Shown piece after piece: positions 9,434 to 17,244 of a stretch of DNA of 64,000 nt (position 1 is the stretch's first letter; every line of letters starts with the position of its first letter). The notes under the pieces are model-generated. The model saw nothing but the letters and a program-made list of their open reading frames with translations. It made no database searches and was not told the DNA's origin. This DNA is from an uncultured Porphyromonadaceae bacterium (GTDB taxonomy: Bacteria; Bacteroidota; Bacteroidia; Bacteroidales; Muribaculaceae). Both the position numbers and the translations under genes were made by a program. The stretch lies in contig CAMWXJ010000011.1 of the NCBI GenBank assembly GCA_947178215.1, positions 1 through 64,000 of the forward strand. The letters are read 5' to 3'.

Positions 9434-9441
9434 CAAATATA
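9434..9441 (-). promoter_or_regulatory. Promoter -7 element for the MFS-to-xerD operon
   Basis: On the minus strand this reads TATATTTG, an exact match to the Bacteroidetes -7 consensus TAnnTTTG. It predicts a leader of about 50 bases before the start at 9378. No clear TTG lies about 20 bases upstream. On the plus strand TAACTTCG (9465-9472) is a weaker match that could serve the divergent transporter gene. Confidence 0.55.
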
Positions 9442-9492
9442 CCTATTTCCCGCCAAATTGTTGCTAACTTCGCCGCTTTAATTCCCGACCTT

Positions 9493-10602
9493 ATGTCACG
9501 TCCCTTTACCTTCGACCGTGTGGTGAGGATCCTTTTTACCATCGCCACAGTCCTCACCATAATATGGCTCATCAACCTGCTCAAAGATGTGCTGCTCCCC
9601 TTTCTCGTGGCCTGCCTCATAGCCTACATACTTGAACCGATGGTGCAGCACAACCGCCGGTTGCTCAGGCTCAAAGGACGTGTCACGGCCATCTTCGTGA
9701 CTCTCTTCGAAGTGCTCTTCTTTTTCAGCGTGATCTGCTACTTCCTCGTGCCGATGATTATCGACGAAATGCACCACATGGCAAAGGTGTTCAGCGCCTA
9801 CGCCGCCAGCAGCAACTATGTGAGCTTCATGCCCGAGGACTTCCAGGATTTCCTGCGCCGCAACATCGACTTCAAGCAACTCTCCGAACTCTTCACAGTC
9901 AAGGATATCACCACTATCGTGGAAAACGTGCTCAACACCGTGTGGGGCATCATCACCGGCAGTCTCGGCATGGTGATGGCAATAGGCAGCTGGTGTATAG
10001 TGGCGCTCTACGTGGTGTTTATCATGATTGACTACGAACGCCTCAACAAAGGCTTCCGCCACATGGTGCCCCCGGCCTACCGCACCACCGTGTTCGGCAT
10101 AGCCGATGACGTGAAAAACTCGATGAACCACTACTTCCGCGGCCAGGCGCTTGTGGCCTCGATAGTGGGTATACTCTTCGCGATAGGCTTCGTCATAGTC
10201 GGTCTCCCCATGGGCATAGTACTCGGACTCTTCATCGGAGTGCTCAACATGGTGCCCTATCTCCAACTCATATCCATAGCACCCACCGCACTGCTATGTC
10301 TTGTTTACAGCGTGGGCGGCGGCCACCCCTATTGGCCCATCTTCTGGCAATGCATGGCCGTGTACATCATCGTGCAGGCCATCCAGGACCTCTTCCTCAT
10401 CCCCAAGATAATGGGCAAAGCCATGGGGCTCAACCCCGCCGTCATCCTCCTATCGCTTTCAGTGTGGGGCTCCCTCCTCGGCTTCATCGGCCTCATCATA
10501 GCCCTCCCCCTCACTACCCTGTGCCTCTCCTACTACGACCGCTACATCATCCGCAATCCCCGCGACGAACACGCCGTCAACGACGCGCTCAAAGCCCCCT
10601 GA
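9493..10602 (+). CDS. AI-2E family transporter (PerM/TqsA-like)
   Basis: A 369-residue inner-membrane protein. It has paired N-terminal helices (about 12-55), a further helix (about 65-90), a soluble helical region (about 95-170), then a cluster of helices including GLPMGIVLGLFIGVLNMVPY and the closing block (about 300-350). This is the AI-2E exporter/PerM layout. Members export autoinducer-2 or act as sodium/proton antiporters; the sequence does not say which. I chose the ATG at 9493 (MSRPFTFDRV) because the 21 upstream codons overlap the divergent promoter region. It is monocistronic and converges on the DUF2007 gene. Confidence 0.82.
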   Translation: MSRPFTFDRVVRILFTIATVLTIIWLINLLKDVLLPFLVACLIAYILEPMVQHNRRLLRLKGRVTAIFVTLFEVLFFFSVICYFLVPMIIDEMHHMAKVFSAYAASSNYVSFMPEDFQDFLRRNIDFKQLSELFTVKDITTIVENVLNTVWGIITGSLGMVMAIGSWCIVALYVVFIMIDYERLNKGFRHMVPPAYRTTVFGIADDVKNSMNHYFRGQALVASIVGILFAIGFVIVGLPMGIVLGLFIGVLNMVPYLQLISIAPTALLCLVYSVGGGHPYWPIFWQCMAVYIIVQAIQDLFLIPKIMGKAMGLNPAVILLSLSVWGSLLGFIGLIIALPLTTLCLSYYDRYIIRNPRDEHAVNDALKAP

Positions 10603-10660
10603 ACCATGTTACCCTCGGGTGAGTTGCTTACATATATTTTCCGTTCCTGAGATTACCGGC

Positions 10661-10689
10661 GTTGCATCGTGACATTGAGTCGGTGCAAC
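10661..10689. terminator. Hairpin between convergent genes
   Basis: GTTGCATCG (10661-10669) pairs with CGGTGCAAC (10681-10689): nine pairs with one G-T, and an 11-base loop. It lies between the stop of the AI-2E gene and the stop of the DUF2007 gene, where a shared terminator is expected. No T-run follows on either strand, so an intrinsic terminator is not assured. Confidence 0.3.
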
Positions 10690-10718
10690 ACTGACACATA
10701 CTGTCATATCATGACCGG

Positions 10719-10949
10719 TCAAGGGGTGAGGAGGGAGGCGGCGCGGTGTGCGTCGCTTTCGAAGACGAGGAGGCGATAGCCGCCGGCGGGCACGGGGACA
10801 GGGGCGTAGAGCGTGGAGAGGCCGTCGGTGACGACGGCGCGGATTCCGGCGTTGCGCAGTACGCCGAGTGCCACATATGCTTCGGGACCGTTGGCATATT
10901 CCCTCAGACAGATGATTGGGTCGTTAGTGTTCTTCTCGTTGTCGTTCAT
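10719..10949 (-). CDS. DUF2007 domain protein
   Basis: A 76-residue soluble protein covering one DUF2007 fold, a small ferredoxin-like alpha/beta domain. The family pattern is visible: NGPEAYVALGVLRNAGI (chain-switching helix), then VVTDGLSTL, then GGYRLLVFESD and a final helix. Family members are annotated as putative signal-transducing proteins with no proven role. I chose the ATG at 10947-10949 (MNDNEKNTND); the open frame upstream is low-complexity read-through. It lies 126 bases after mltG, and a hairpin spans the mltG stop, so co-transcription is uncertain. Confidence 0.72.
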   Translation of the reverse strand: MNDNEKNTNDPIICLREYANGPEAYVALGVLRNAGIRAVVTDGLSTLYAPVPVPAGGYRLLVFESDAHRAASLLTP

Positions 10950-11067
10950 GGCGATGGAGGTGTTAAGGTTGTCGGCGTTAAGTGTGGGGGCGGCGCTTAC
11001 GCCGTCAAGTCGGGCGAATGGCGTCGCGAAACGGTGCACCACCATGCCGCTGTGACTGTGGCCGTTG

Positions 11068-11091
11068 CCGCAGCATTATTTTATGCTGCGG
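11068..11091. repeat. Hairpin spanning the mltG stop codon
   Basis: CCGCAGCAT (11068-11076) and ATGCTGCGG (11083-11091) form a perfect nine-pair stem with a six-base loop that contains the mltG stop codon. On the minus strand no T-run follows. It may lower expression of the downstream DUF2007 gene or protect the 3' end. Confidence 0.35.
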
Positions 11092-12194
11092 GCGTTGAGG
11101 GCGGCCTGGTAGCGGCGGGCGTTGACGCGGTGTGTCTGGTAGTCGGTGGCGAAGTCGTGGTAGCCCGAGAAGTCGGGACGTGCGCACATATACAGATAGT
11201 CGGCGTCGGGGGCGTTGAGCACGGCGTCGATAGCGCGGCCGTCGGCCACACGTATCGGGCCGGGTGGCAGGCCGGGACGCAGGTAGGTGTTGTAGGGAGA
11301 GTTGATTGACAGGTGACGGCCACGGATGCGGCGCAGCGTGAAGTCGCCCGTGGCAAACTTGACGGTGGGGTCGGCTTGTAGGCGCATGCCGCGGTTGAGG
11401 CGGTTGAGATAGAGGCGAGCGATTTTGGGATGCTCATCGGTCTTGTTGCTCTCTTCCTCTACAATCGAGGCGAGTGTGGCCACCTGCACCGGGGTGAGGC
11501 CGAGAGCCTTTGCTCGGGAGGTGCGCTCGTCGGTCCAGAAGTCGTCGCGGTATTTCATCAGTCGCTTCACAATAGCCGAAGCATCCGAGGTCCAGTACAT
11601 CTCGTAGGTGTCGGGGAGGAACGCGGCCACATATTCGGCCTCCTTGTATCCCTCGGCGTCAAGCACATCCTTGACGGCAGCAGTGAAGTTGTCGGGCGTA
11701 CACTCCATGGTGCGACCTATGCGTTCGGCAAGCTGTGGGAGTGTGCGTATGTTGTTGAACGTCAGCCTGACGGGGGTCTGCGCTCCGGTAGCCATGCGGC
11801 GCGCTGTGCGTAGGGCGCTCTGCCCTTCGTCGACACGATAGGCTCCGTGGGCCTTAGCTACGTCGCCCCCTTGGAGCTGCCAAAGGTTGTAGACGCGCTG
11901 ACCCTCCGACTCGCCGAGAGCGGCGCGCAACGAGTCGGCCACGGCCTCCGCAGTAGCATTACGAGGGAGATAAAACCAGGCGGCCTCGCCATCATGCCCC
12001 CTGAAAACATACATCAGCGCCCCGACGGCGGCGGCTGCGACCACCAGGGTCACGACCACAAACGTCATGGCGTGGCGACGCAGAAAACTCTTGCGGGGAC
12101 GCGGCTCCCTGTCGCCCTGCCGCTGCGGCCCGGCGGTCGGTTCTGAGAAATTATCCACAGGCTGTCCTGACCTGTTTTGTGAGTGAAGATCCAT
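11076..12194 (-). CDS. mltG: Endolytic peptidoglycan transglycosylase MltG
   Basis: A 372-residue inner-membrane protein: cytoplasmic basic N-terminus, one transmembrane helix (about 43-64), a LysM-like region (about 75-150) and a YceG catalytic domain (about 150-365). The family signature is present: ASIVEEES at 242-249, which holds the catalytic glutamate, followed by NRLNRGMRLQADPTV. MltG cuts nascent glycan strands and ends their elongation. The N-terminal 40 residues are polar and longer than in the E. coli protein. A good promoter lies directly upstream, and a hairpin covers the stop. Confidence 0.92.
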   Translation of the reverse strand: MDLHSQNRSGQPVDNFSEPTAGPQRQGDREPRPRKSFLRRHAMTFVVVTLVVAAAAVGALMYVFRGHDGEAAWFYLPRNATAEAVADSLRAALGESEGQRVYNLWQLQGGDVAKAHGAYRVDEGQSALRTARRMATGAQTPVRLTFNNIRTLPQLAERIGRTMECTPDNFTAAVKDVLDAEGYKEAEYVAAFLPDTYEMYWTSDASAIVKRLMKYRDDFWTDERTSRAKALGLTPVQVATLASIVEEESNKTDEHPKIARLYLNRLNRGMRLQADPTVKFATGDFTLRRIRGRHLSINSPYNTYLRPGLPPGPIRVADGRAIDAVLNAPDADYLYMCARPDFSGYHDFATDYQTHRVNARRYQAALNARSIK

Positions 12195-12214
12195 GTTGAC
12201 TTGCTAATGATACA

Positions 12215-12245
12215 CAAAATTACTCACTTTTCCCGACACCCCCAA
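12215..12245 (-). promoter_or_regulatory. Promoter for mltG
   Basis: On the minus strand TAATTTTG (12215-12222) matches TAnnTTTG and is preceded by TTG (12243-12245) with exactly 20 bases between them. This is the full Bacteroidetes two-part promoter. It places the transcript start about 15-20 bases before the mltG ATG, so the leader is short. Confidence 0.65.
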
Positions 12246-12271
12246 GAAATAATTCTTTTCGGGCGCAAAAC

Positions 12272-12312
12272 GATTCAGCCGTGTAATCGTCGGGCGACTA
12301 CACGGCTGAATC
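12272..12312 (-). terminator. Intrinsic terminator of the GHL10/GH29 operon
   Basis: A perfect 14-pair inverted repeat: GATTCAGCCGTGTA at 12272-12285 and its complement at 12299-12312, with a 13-base loop. Read on the minus strand the stem is followed by GTTTTG. It lies about 25 bases past the stop of the glycosidase gene at 12337, the right place to end that transcript before the mltG promoter. Confidence 0.8.
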
Positions 12313-12336
12313 ATATGTTGACCGGCTAAGTCGGAA

Positions 12337-14358
12337 TCAGTTGGCCGGCTTCAAGTTGTGAGTATCAAGGAAGTCGCGGAGCACTTTCAGCTGTTCGGGG
12401 CTCGGTCCGCTGAAAAACGACACTCCCGACGCACCGTTGTCAAAGGCCTCACGCAACGCCTTGGCGAAGTCGTCGCCCTCGGCGAGATCGGGGCACATGA
12501 CGCCGGCAAAAAGGTCGGCGCGGCCGTCGAGCGTGGTCACGCTCTCGTTAACTGAACGACCTATCCATTCCGGGCCCTCGTAGTAGAAGCCGTTGTAAAT
12601 CATGGGGAAGAAGCCGTCGAGAGGCCAGTTGCCCCAGTCCTGACGCACCATCTTGCGGGCCATGGAGGGGCCGGGGAACACGGCGGCGGTGAGCTTGTGG
12701 CCGTGGCCACGAACGCTGTCGGCTATCTGCTGAACCACGTTGGTGATAGCGTCGAGGCGGAAGTTAATCCACGACTGGTCCTCTTGCGGATATTTGAGCT
12801 CACGCGGGTCACGGCCCGTGAGAGCCTTGAATTTCTCGCAGCAGAGGTCGCAGTAGCAGAAGTCAAACTCCGGCAGCTCGCTCGTCTGCTCTATGCCGTA
12901 GTTTTTCCACAGCGACACGGGGAGCACCACGTCGGGCATGCGCACATAGTCGAGATGCATGCCGTCGACATACGGCAGCTGAGCATCCCTGAGATAGTCA
13001 TCGGCCAGATACTTAGCCACTTCGGGATGCGAGGGGCAGAGGAAACGGTAGTAGCCGACGTAAGGGGGATTGTCGGCGCACGACTTGCCGTCGCGGCTCA
13101 CGGCAAACCATTCGGGGTGCTTGTCGAGCAGCTCGTTGCGATTCATGGTCCACTTCCAATAGTGGGCCTCCATGCCCGACTCCTTGCACAGACGGTACAC
13201 CTCGGGGTCGTAGCCCTCGAAGAGTATGGCCGATATGCCTGCGTCGTGATAGCTCTTGAAGAAGTCGCGCCACTTCTGCTCGGTCATGCCCTCGCGGTGG
13301 GGGCCCATCCAGGCCCAGTTCTTGACGGTGCGGGGCTTAGCCTCGGAGAGGTTGAAGCGACCGTCCTGGTTTACGGTGTAAATCGTGTTGCCGTCGGTGA
13401 CGGTGATTGTGAAAGCGTCGTCGGAGGCATCGATTACAGTGGGGAAGGCATCGCGGTCGGAGGCCGGTATGTCGGCCACGCGGTGATAGTAACGGCCTGT
13501 GGCGTTGCGGCGGTCCTGCTGGGCGTAGAAGAGCTTCCACAGCTGATTGTAGGCCTCGATATTGATAGGATTGGAGGGCACGGTGCCGTCGCTGTCGACA
13601 AAGTTGACAAATCCCCAGCGCTCGGGCATGTGCATATTAATCTCTCCGGTAGGGCTCCACACCCAGTTCTCTTCGGGTCCGCCGGGTTTCACCCACTGTA
13701 CACGCGAGAAGTTGACACGCCATATCTTGTAGTCGCGAGGGTCGGCGAAGTCGCGTTTGAGGGCGGCAAAAGGTATCGCCATTTCCACGGTCCACGCCTT
13801 GTCGGTGTCGCTCTGCTTGTTGAGAGTACCCTCGTGGGCCACTTTGAGTTCAAGGCCCTCGCAGTTCCAGGGGATGAAGAAGCTGCCTCCGGAGCGATAG
13901 GGCTTGTCGAGCGTGAGGTCAAACACCACGCCGCGGGCATTGTTCTCAATCTCGAAGTAGTTGAGGCCGTCGCCGTCGGGGTCGAGAAACACCTCGAAGT
14001 CGTTGTCTCGGTAGATGATAGTATCGCGCTGAGTGAGGTTGGCCACGATGTTTTTCTCGTCAAGGCGGGCACCGATGTAGAGATAATTGTCATCATAGAG
14101 CATCTTCACGCGTGTGTCCTGAGCGGGCTTGGTGAAATCATAGCCGCTGATGTCGACAAAGAGCTCCGATTCGGGCGCCTGGGCCCAAGCCTTGTCGTTG
14201 AGCTTGCCGTCGATCTTTATCGGGGCTGATGCACGCTGACAGTTGTAAATGCGCGGCGGGGTGAGGCGGGCGGTATACTTCTCCTGCAACGTGCCGGCGG
14301 TGGACGCCGCCGGCAGTAGCAGTGCGAGCGCTATCGCACTAAAATGATTTTTCATCAT
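12337..14358 (-). CDS. Exported glycosidase: CBM9-like module plus GHL10-type barrel
   Basis: A 673-residue protein with a signal peptide (hydrophobic 7-21). Residues about 40-250 form a CBM9/DOMON-like sugar-binding sandwich (KIDGKLNDKAWAQAP, DNDFEVFLDPDGD, WTVEMAIPF). Residues about 345-660 form a TIM barrel of the GHL10/family-10-like type, with the typical DGMHLDYVRMPD strand end near 466 and a Cys cluster FCYCDLCCEKF. Family members are presumed polysaccharide hydrolases, but the substrate of this type is not established. It starts 17 bases after the GH29 fucosidase stop, so the two are co-expressed and probably act on the same fucosylated glycan in the periplasm or at the surface. Confidence 0.75.
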   Translation of the reverse strand: MMKNHFSAIALALLLPAASTAGTLQEKYTARLTPPRIYNCQRASAPIKIDGKLNDKAWAQAPESELFVDISGYDFTKPAQDTRVKMLYDDNYLYIGARLDEKNIVANLTQRDTIIYRDNDFEVFLDPDGDGLNYFEIENNARGVVFDLTLDKPYRSGGSFFIPWNCEGLELKVAHEGTLNKQSDTDKAWTVEMAIPFAALKRDFADPRDYKIWRVNFSRVQWVKPGGPEENWVWSPTGEINMHMPERWGFVNFVDSDGTVPSNPINIEAYNQLWKLFYAQQDRRNATGRYYHRVADIPASDRDAFPTVIDASDDAFTITVTDGNTIYTVNQDGRFNLSEAKPRTVKNWAWMGPHREGMTEQKWRDFFKSYHDAGISAILFEGYDPEVYRLCKESGMEAHYWKWTMNRNELLDKHPEWFAVSRDGKSCADNPPYVGYYRFLCPSHPEVAKYLADDYLRDAQLPYVDGMHLDYVRMPDVVLPVSLWKNYGIEQTSELPEFDFCYCDLCCEKFKALTGRDPRELKYPQEDQSWINFRLDAITNVVQQIADSVRGHGHKLTAAVFPGPSMARKMVRQDWGNWPLDGFFPMIYNGFYYEGPEWIGRSVNESVTTLDGRADLFAGVMCPDLAEGDDFAKALREAFDNGASGVSFFSGPSPEQLKVLRDFLDTHNLKPAN

Positions 14359-14375
14359 CGCGTGGCTAAGACCTG

Positions 14376-15740
14376 TCAGTTAAGTTCGTTGTCGTTGAAG
14401 CTTATCACCTGACCTTCGCCCTCGTAGAGAGTTACGGGGCTGTCGAGCTCGAGAGCCATAACGGTGATTTCGGGGTCAAGCGCCTCTTCGGGGATGCTGA
14501 AATAATACACACCGGGCGATGCGCTCCATGAGATGTCATTGTAGATTTTCCAGTCGACCGGAGTATCATTGCCTACGATGCGGGCCGACTTGACGCGGCT
14601 TTTCAGACCTTTGAGCTCAACGCCGCCGGTAGGACGGTAGGGCATGTACACATAGATCGTCTTGCCGTCTTTGCTGATTGAGGTGTTGGCCTGGATATGG
14701 CCCTTGGGGAGACCGGCGCGTGTGCCGTAGACAGCCTCGGCGTGCTTGTTGACCCAGCGGCCTACCGCTTTGAGCATGGCCACTTCCTCTTCGGGAATGG
14801 AACCGTCGGCGCGCGGTCCTATGTCGAGGAGCAGATTGCCGCCCATGCCGATGCAGTCGACGAGCATATGAAGCACGGTGTTGGGGGTCTTGTAATTGTC
14901 GTCGTTGGTGCGGAAGCCCCATGAGTCGTTGATAGTCATACAGGTTTCCCACCAGGGCGAGGAGGGACGCTTCACGGGGACACCGAGCTCGGGAGTGGCA
15001 TAGTCGCCGTAGCCCTGTATGCGAGAGTTCACGATAACGTCGGGATTATAGGAGCGGAGGAGCTTAATCACGCCCGGGGCGTTCCACTCTTCGGCCGAGT
15101 GCTCCCAATCGCCGTCAAACCAGTAGAGGTCAGGATTCCATGTCGAGCTGAGCTCGGTTAGCTGCGCATTGTTGAAGTCGAGGAATTTCTGCCACCTCTT
15201 AGGCTCCTTCTTGATGTCGTATTTGGGAGCCTTGTCGCGGTAGGTCTCGGGATAGTCGGGGTCGGGCCAGTCGATGAGCGAGTAGTAGAAGCCGAGCTTC
15301 AGTCCGGCATCCTTTACCGCCTCGGCGAAAGGTGCGAGCACGTCGCGCTTGGCGGGGCTGCTCTTCACGGCGCTCACCTTGCCGGCCTTGGTGTCCCAGA
15401 GGGCAAAGCCGTCGTGATGCTTGGTGGTGATTACGGTATATTTGGCGCCGCTCTCCTTGATGAGGTCAACCCACTCCTGTGGGTTGTACTTGTCGGCGGT
15501 GAAGTAGTCAGACTGCGCCATGTAGTCGGGGAGCGAGATATGACCGTTGTGGAAAGCCCAGCTCTCCGAAGTCTCGCCCTTAGAGTAGATACCCCAGTGG
15601 ATGAAGATGCCGAGCTTGGCATCGCTGAACCACTCCATACGCTCGGTTTTGAGCGAATCGGGTTCGGGAGATTGTGCCGCTGCCGGGAGGGCACACGCGG
15701 CTGCTGCCGCAGCCCATAAAAGTCTTTTGGTTAATTTCAT
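14376..15740 (-). CDS. Alpha-L-fucosidase, GH29
   Basis: A 454-residue exported enzyme. After the signal peptide (about 1-22, ending in LPAAAQS) comes the GH29 barrel (about 30-345), with WFSDAKLGIFIHWGIYS, the TTKHHDGFALW motif and the nucleophile D209 in WFDGDW. A C-terminal beta-sandwich completes the family layout (to about 440). It hydrolyses terminal alpha-L-fucose from glycans such as mucin or blood-group structures. I chose the ATG at 15738-15740 (MKLTKRLLW) because it starts a proper signal peptide and lies downstream of a promoter element; the longer open frame overlaps that element. It is the first gene of a two-gene operon. Confidence 0.93.
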   Translation of the reverse strand: MKLTKRLLWAAAAAACALPAAAQSPEPDSLKTERMEWFSDAKLGIFIHWGIYSKGETSESWAFHNGHISLPDYMAQSDYFTADKYNPQEWVDLIKESGAKYTVITTKHHDGFALWDTKAGKVSAVKSSPAKRDVLAPFAEAVKDAGLKLGFYYSLIDWPDPDYPETYRDKAPKYDIKKEPKRWQKFLDFNNAQLTELSSTWNPDLYWFDGDWEHSAEEWNAPGVIKLLRSYNPDVIVNSRIQGYGDYATPELGVPVKRPSSPWWETCMTINDSWGFRTNDDNYKTPNTVLHMLVDCIGMGGNLLLDIGPRADGSIPEEEVAMLKAVGRWVNKHAEAVYGTRAGLPKGHIQANTSISKDGKTIYVYMPYRPTGGVELKGLKSRVKSARIVGNDTPVDWKIYNDISWSASPGVYYFSIPEEALDPEITVMALELDSPVTLYEGEGQVISFNDNELN

Positions 15741-15784
15741 GGTTCGATAAGAAAATAATACCGGGTTCCTGATAGATTGAAATG

Positions 15785-15792
15785 CAAAGATA
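15785..15792 (-). promoter_or_regulatory. Promoter -7 element for the fucosidase operon
   Basis: On the minus strand this reads TATCTTTG, an exact TAnnTTTG match, giving a leader of about 35-40 bases. The region where the -33 element should be is taken up by the terminator of the preceding operon (15800-15833), so the promoter directly abuts the end of the sialate operon. Confidence 0.5.
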
Positions 15793-15799
15793 ACCAAAA

Positions 15800-15833
15800 C
15801 CGCCGACCCGTGCAATCGGGCGGCGGTTTTTTT
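15800..15833. terminator. Terminator of the sialic-acid operon
   Basis: CCGCCGACCCG (15800-15810) pairs with CGGGCGGCGG (15817-15826), a ten-pair GC-rich stem with one bulged base. The plus strand continues with seven Ts; the minus strand continues with TTTTGG. The only gene that needs it is the minus-strand operon ending at 15921. The remaining 15834-15920 is AT-rich and shows nothing else. Confidence 0.7.
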
Positions 15834-15920
15834 GACGCTTAATACGTTGAAGTTAAAGTTTTTTATTTGCCGTTACGTAATTTTACCGTTTTTGGCGGCG
15901 ACGACGGCCATGCATGCGGG

Positions 15921-16184
15921 TCATACAAGCCTTATAGCGGCGGAGCAGAGCCACGCTATGACGATGAGAATCCATGACATAGCGGTGCGGTCCTGAGCAT
16001 AGCAGCGCCAGGCCAGCCATGCCGCAAGGATGATGATAAACGGGTAGAAAAGCGAAAGGACATAGGCTTCCTCGCCGCTGTCGGCCAACAGCCACGGAAT
16101 CTGCAATGCAGGCAGCGCCGTGATTACAGCTATTACGGTAAACCAAACGGGCACGGGACGCATGGGTGGAATCTTGTCGCTCAT
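15921..16184 (-). CDS. Small membrane protein of unknown function
   Basis: An 87-residue protein with three predicted hydrophobic helices: about 13-33 (VWFTVIAVITALPALQIPWL), about 42-57 (LSLFYPFIIILAAWLAW) and about 65-84 (MSWILIVIAWLCSAAIR). I do not recognise a family. I chose the ATG at 16182-16184 (MSDKIPPMRP) because it overlaps the epimerase stop by four bases (ATGA), a normal coupled junction, whereas the longer frame would run into the epimerase gene. It is the last gene of the sialate operon. Confidence 0.6.
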   Translation of the reverse strand: MSDKIPPMRPVPVWFTVIAVITALPALQIPWLLADSGEEAYVLSLFYPFIIILAAWLAWRCYAQDRTAMSWILIVIAWLCSAAIRLV

Positions 16185-17236
16185 CGTTTGTCGGAAGATT
16201 TTTGTGCCTCGTCGGCGCGCCACGACCGGATGACTTCGCGGATGCCCTCGCGCAGGCTCACACGCGGAGCGAAGCCGAAGTCAGCCACGGCCCGCGAGCA
16301 GTCGGCCTGCCAGTTGCGCTGCTTGAGGATGTTGAACTTGTCGGTGTTGAGTGTCGACGGCTTCAAGCGCGCCACACCCCACTTCTCGCTCACCACACAC
16401 ACTATGCGGGCCACCCAGAGCGGCAGGCGCACCGGTATCACGCAGCGCGTGCCGAGCTCTTCGGCCACTATGCGGCGAAAATCGGCCTGCGAGTAGCTTT
16501 GCAGCTCGCTCACAATATATTTGCGTCCCGCTGCCGCCGGAGCCACGAGGGCGTCCATTACCGCACGCGCCAAGTCCTCTACATAGATGAAGGTTAGCAT
16601 CTGGCGCCGGAAGCCGATGCCGAAATCGAAATGACGGTCAATACATTTTACCATCATCAGATAGTCCTGCTCGTGGGGGCCGTAGACACCCGTGGGGCGC
16701 AATATGGTCCAGGGGATGTCGGAGGTTGTGTCGAGCAGTGTCTCGGCCTTCATCTTCGACAGTCCGTAGCGGGTGTCGGGATTGGGTATCGACATGTCGG
16801 TAAACGGCGTGTAGCCGCGCTCGTCGCCCTTGCCGAGCGCCGACAGCGAGCTCATATAGAGCAGTCGGTCGGGACGCTTGTCGGCGATGCGGAGCGCGTC
16901 GAGGAAGTTGCGAAGAAACGCGAAGTTGATGCGGTTGAAGTCGCTGAAATTGGTGGCCTTGGTGGCGCCGAGGTTGTAGACTACGTAGTCCCACCTGCCG
17001 TCGGCCGACAGGAGCGCCTTGGCTATCGACTGCGGGTCGTCGAAACTACCGCACACCAGGAATCGCAGGCGTGGGTCGGTAAGATAGCGGCGTGATGTCG
17101 ACTCGCGCACCATGCATGTCACATCGGCACCTCGACGCAATGCCTCGACGGCCAGAAAACCGCCTATGAAGCCGCCCGCGCCCACAATGAGCACGCGCTT
17201 CCCGGCCATCGGGCTGTTGTTGCTGTCGTTATCCAT
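16181..17236 (-). CDS. NAD-dependent epimerase/dehydratase (extended SDR)
   Basis: A 351-residue extended short-chain dehydrogenase. The NAD(P)-binding motif is GAGGFIG at 19-25. The catalytic serine lies in YMSSLSALG (about 128-135), with Y157 and K161 in RYGLSK. A C-terminal substrate-binding part follows (about 190-340). Members epimerise, dehydrate or reduce nucleotide sugars, or act on steroid- or flavonoid-like ketones; the substrate cannot be read here. I chose the ATG at 17234-17236 because it lies just before the Rossmann fold and 8 bases after the upstream stop; the longer frame is basic read-through of the neighbouring gene. Its place in the sialate operon is unusual. Confidence 0.83.
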   Translation of the reverse strand: MDNDSNNSPMAGKRVLIVGAGGFIGGFLAVEALRRGADVTCMVRESTSRRYLTDPRLRFLVCGSFDDPQSIAKALLSADGRWDYVVYNLGATKATNFSDFNRINFAFLRNFLDALRIADKRPDRLLYMSSLSALGKGDERGYTPFTDMSIPNPDTRYGLSKMKAETLLDTTSDIPWTILRPTGVYGPHEQDYLMMVKCIDRHFDFGIGFRRQMLTFIYVEDLARAVMDALVAPAAAGRKYIVSELQSYSQADFRRIVAEELGTRCVIPVRLPLWVARIVCVVSEKWGVARLKPSTLNTDKFNILKQRNWQADCSRAVADFGFAPRVSLREGIREVIRSWRADEAQKSSDKR

Positions 17237-17244
17237 ACGCAAGG

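Noticed and set aside
12697..14229. 510-codon open frame opposite the GHL10-like gene
   Set aside because: Antisense shadow: GC-rich third positions remove stops on the opposite strand. The translation is Val/Gly/His-rich with no fold or start signal, and the sense gene is well supported.
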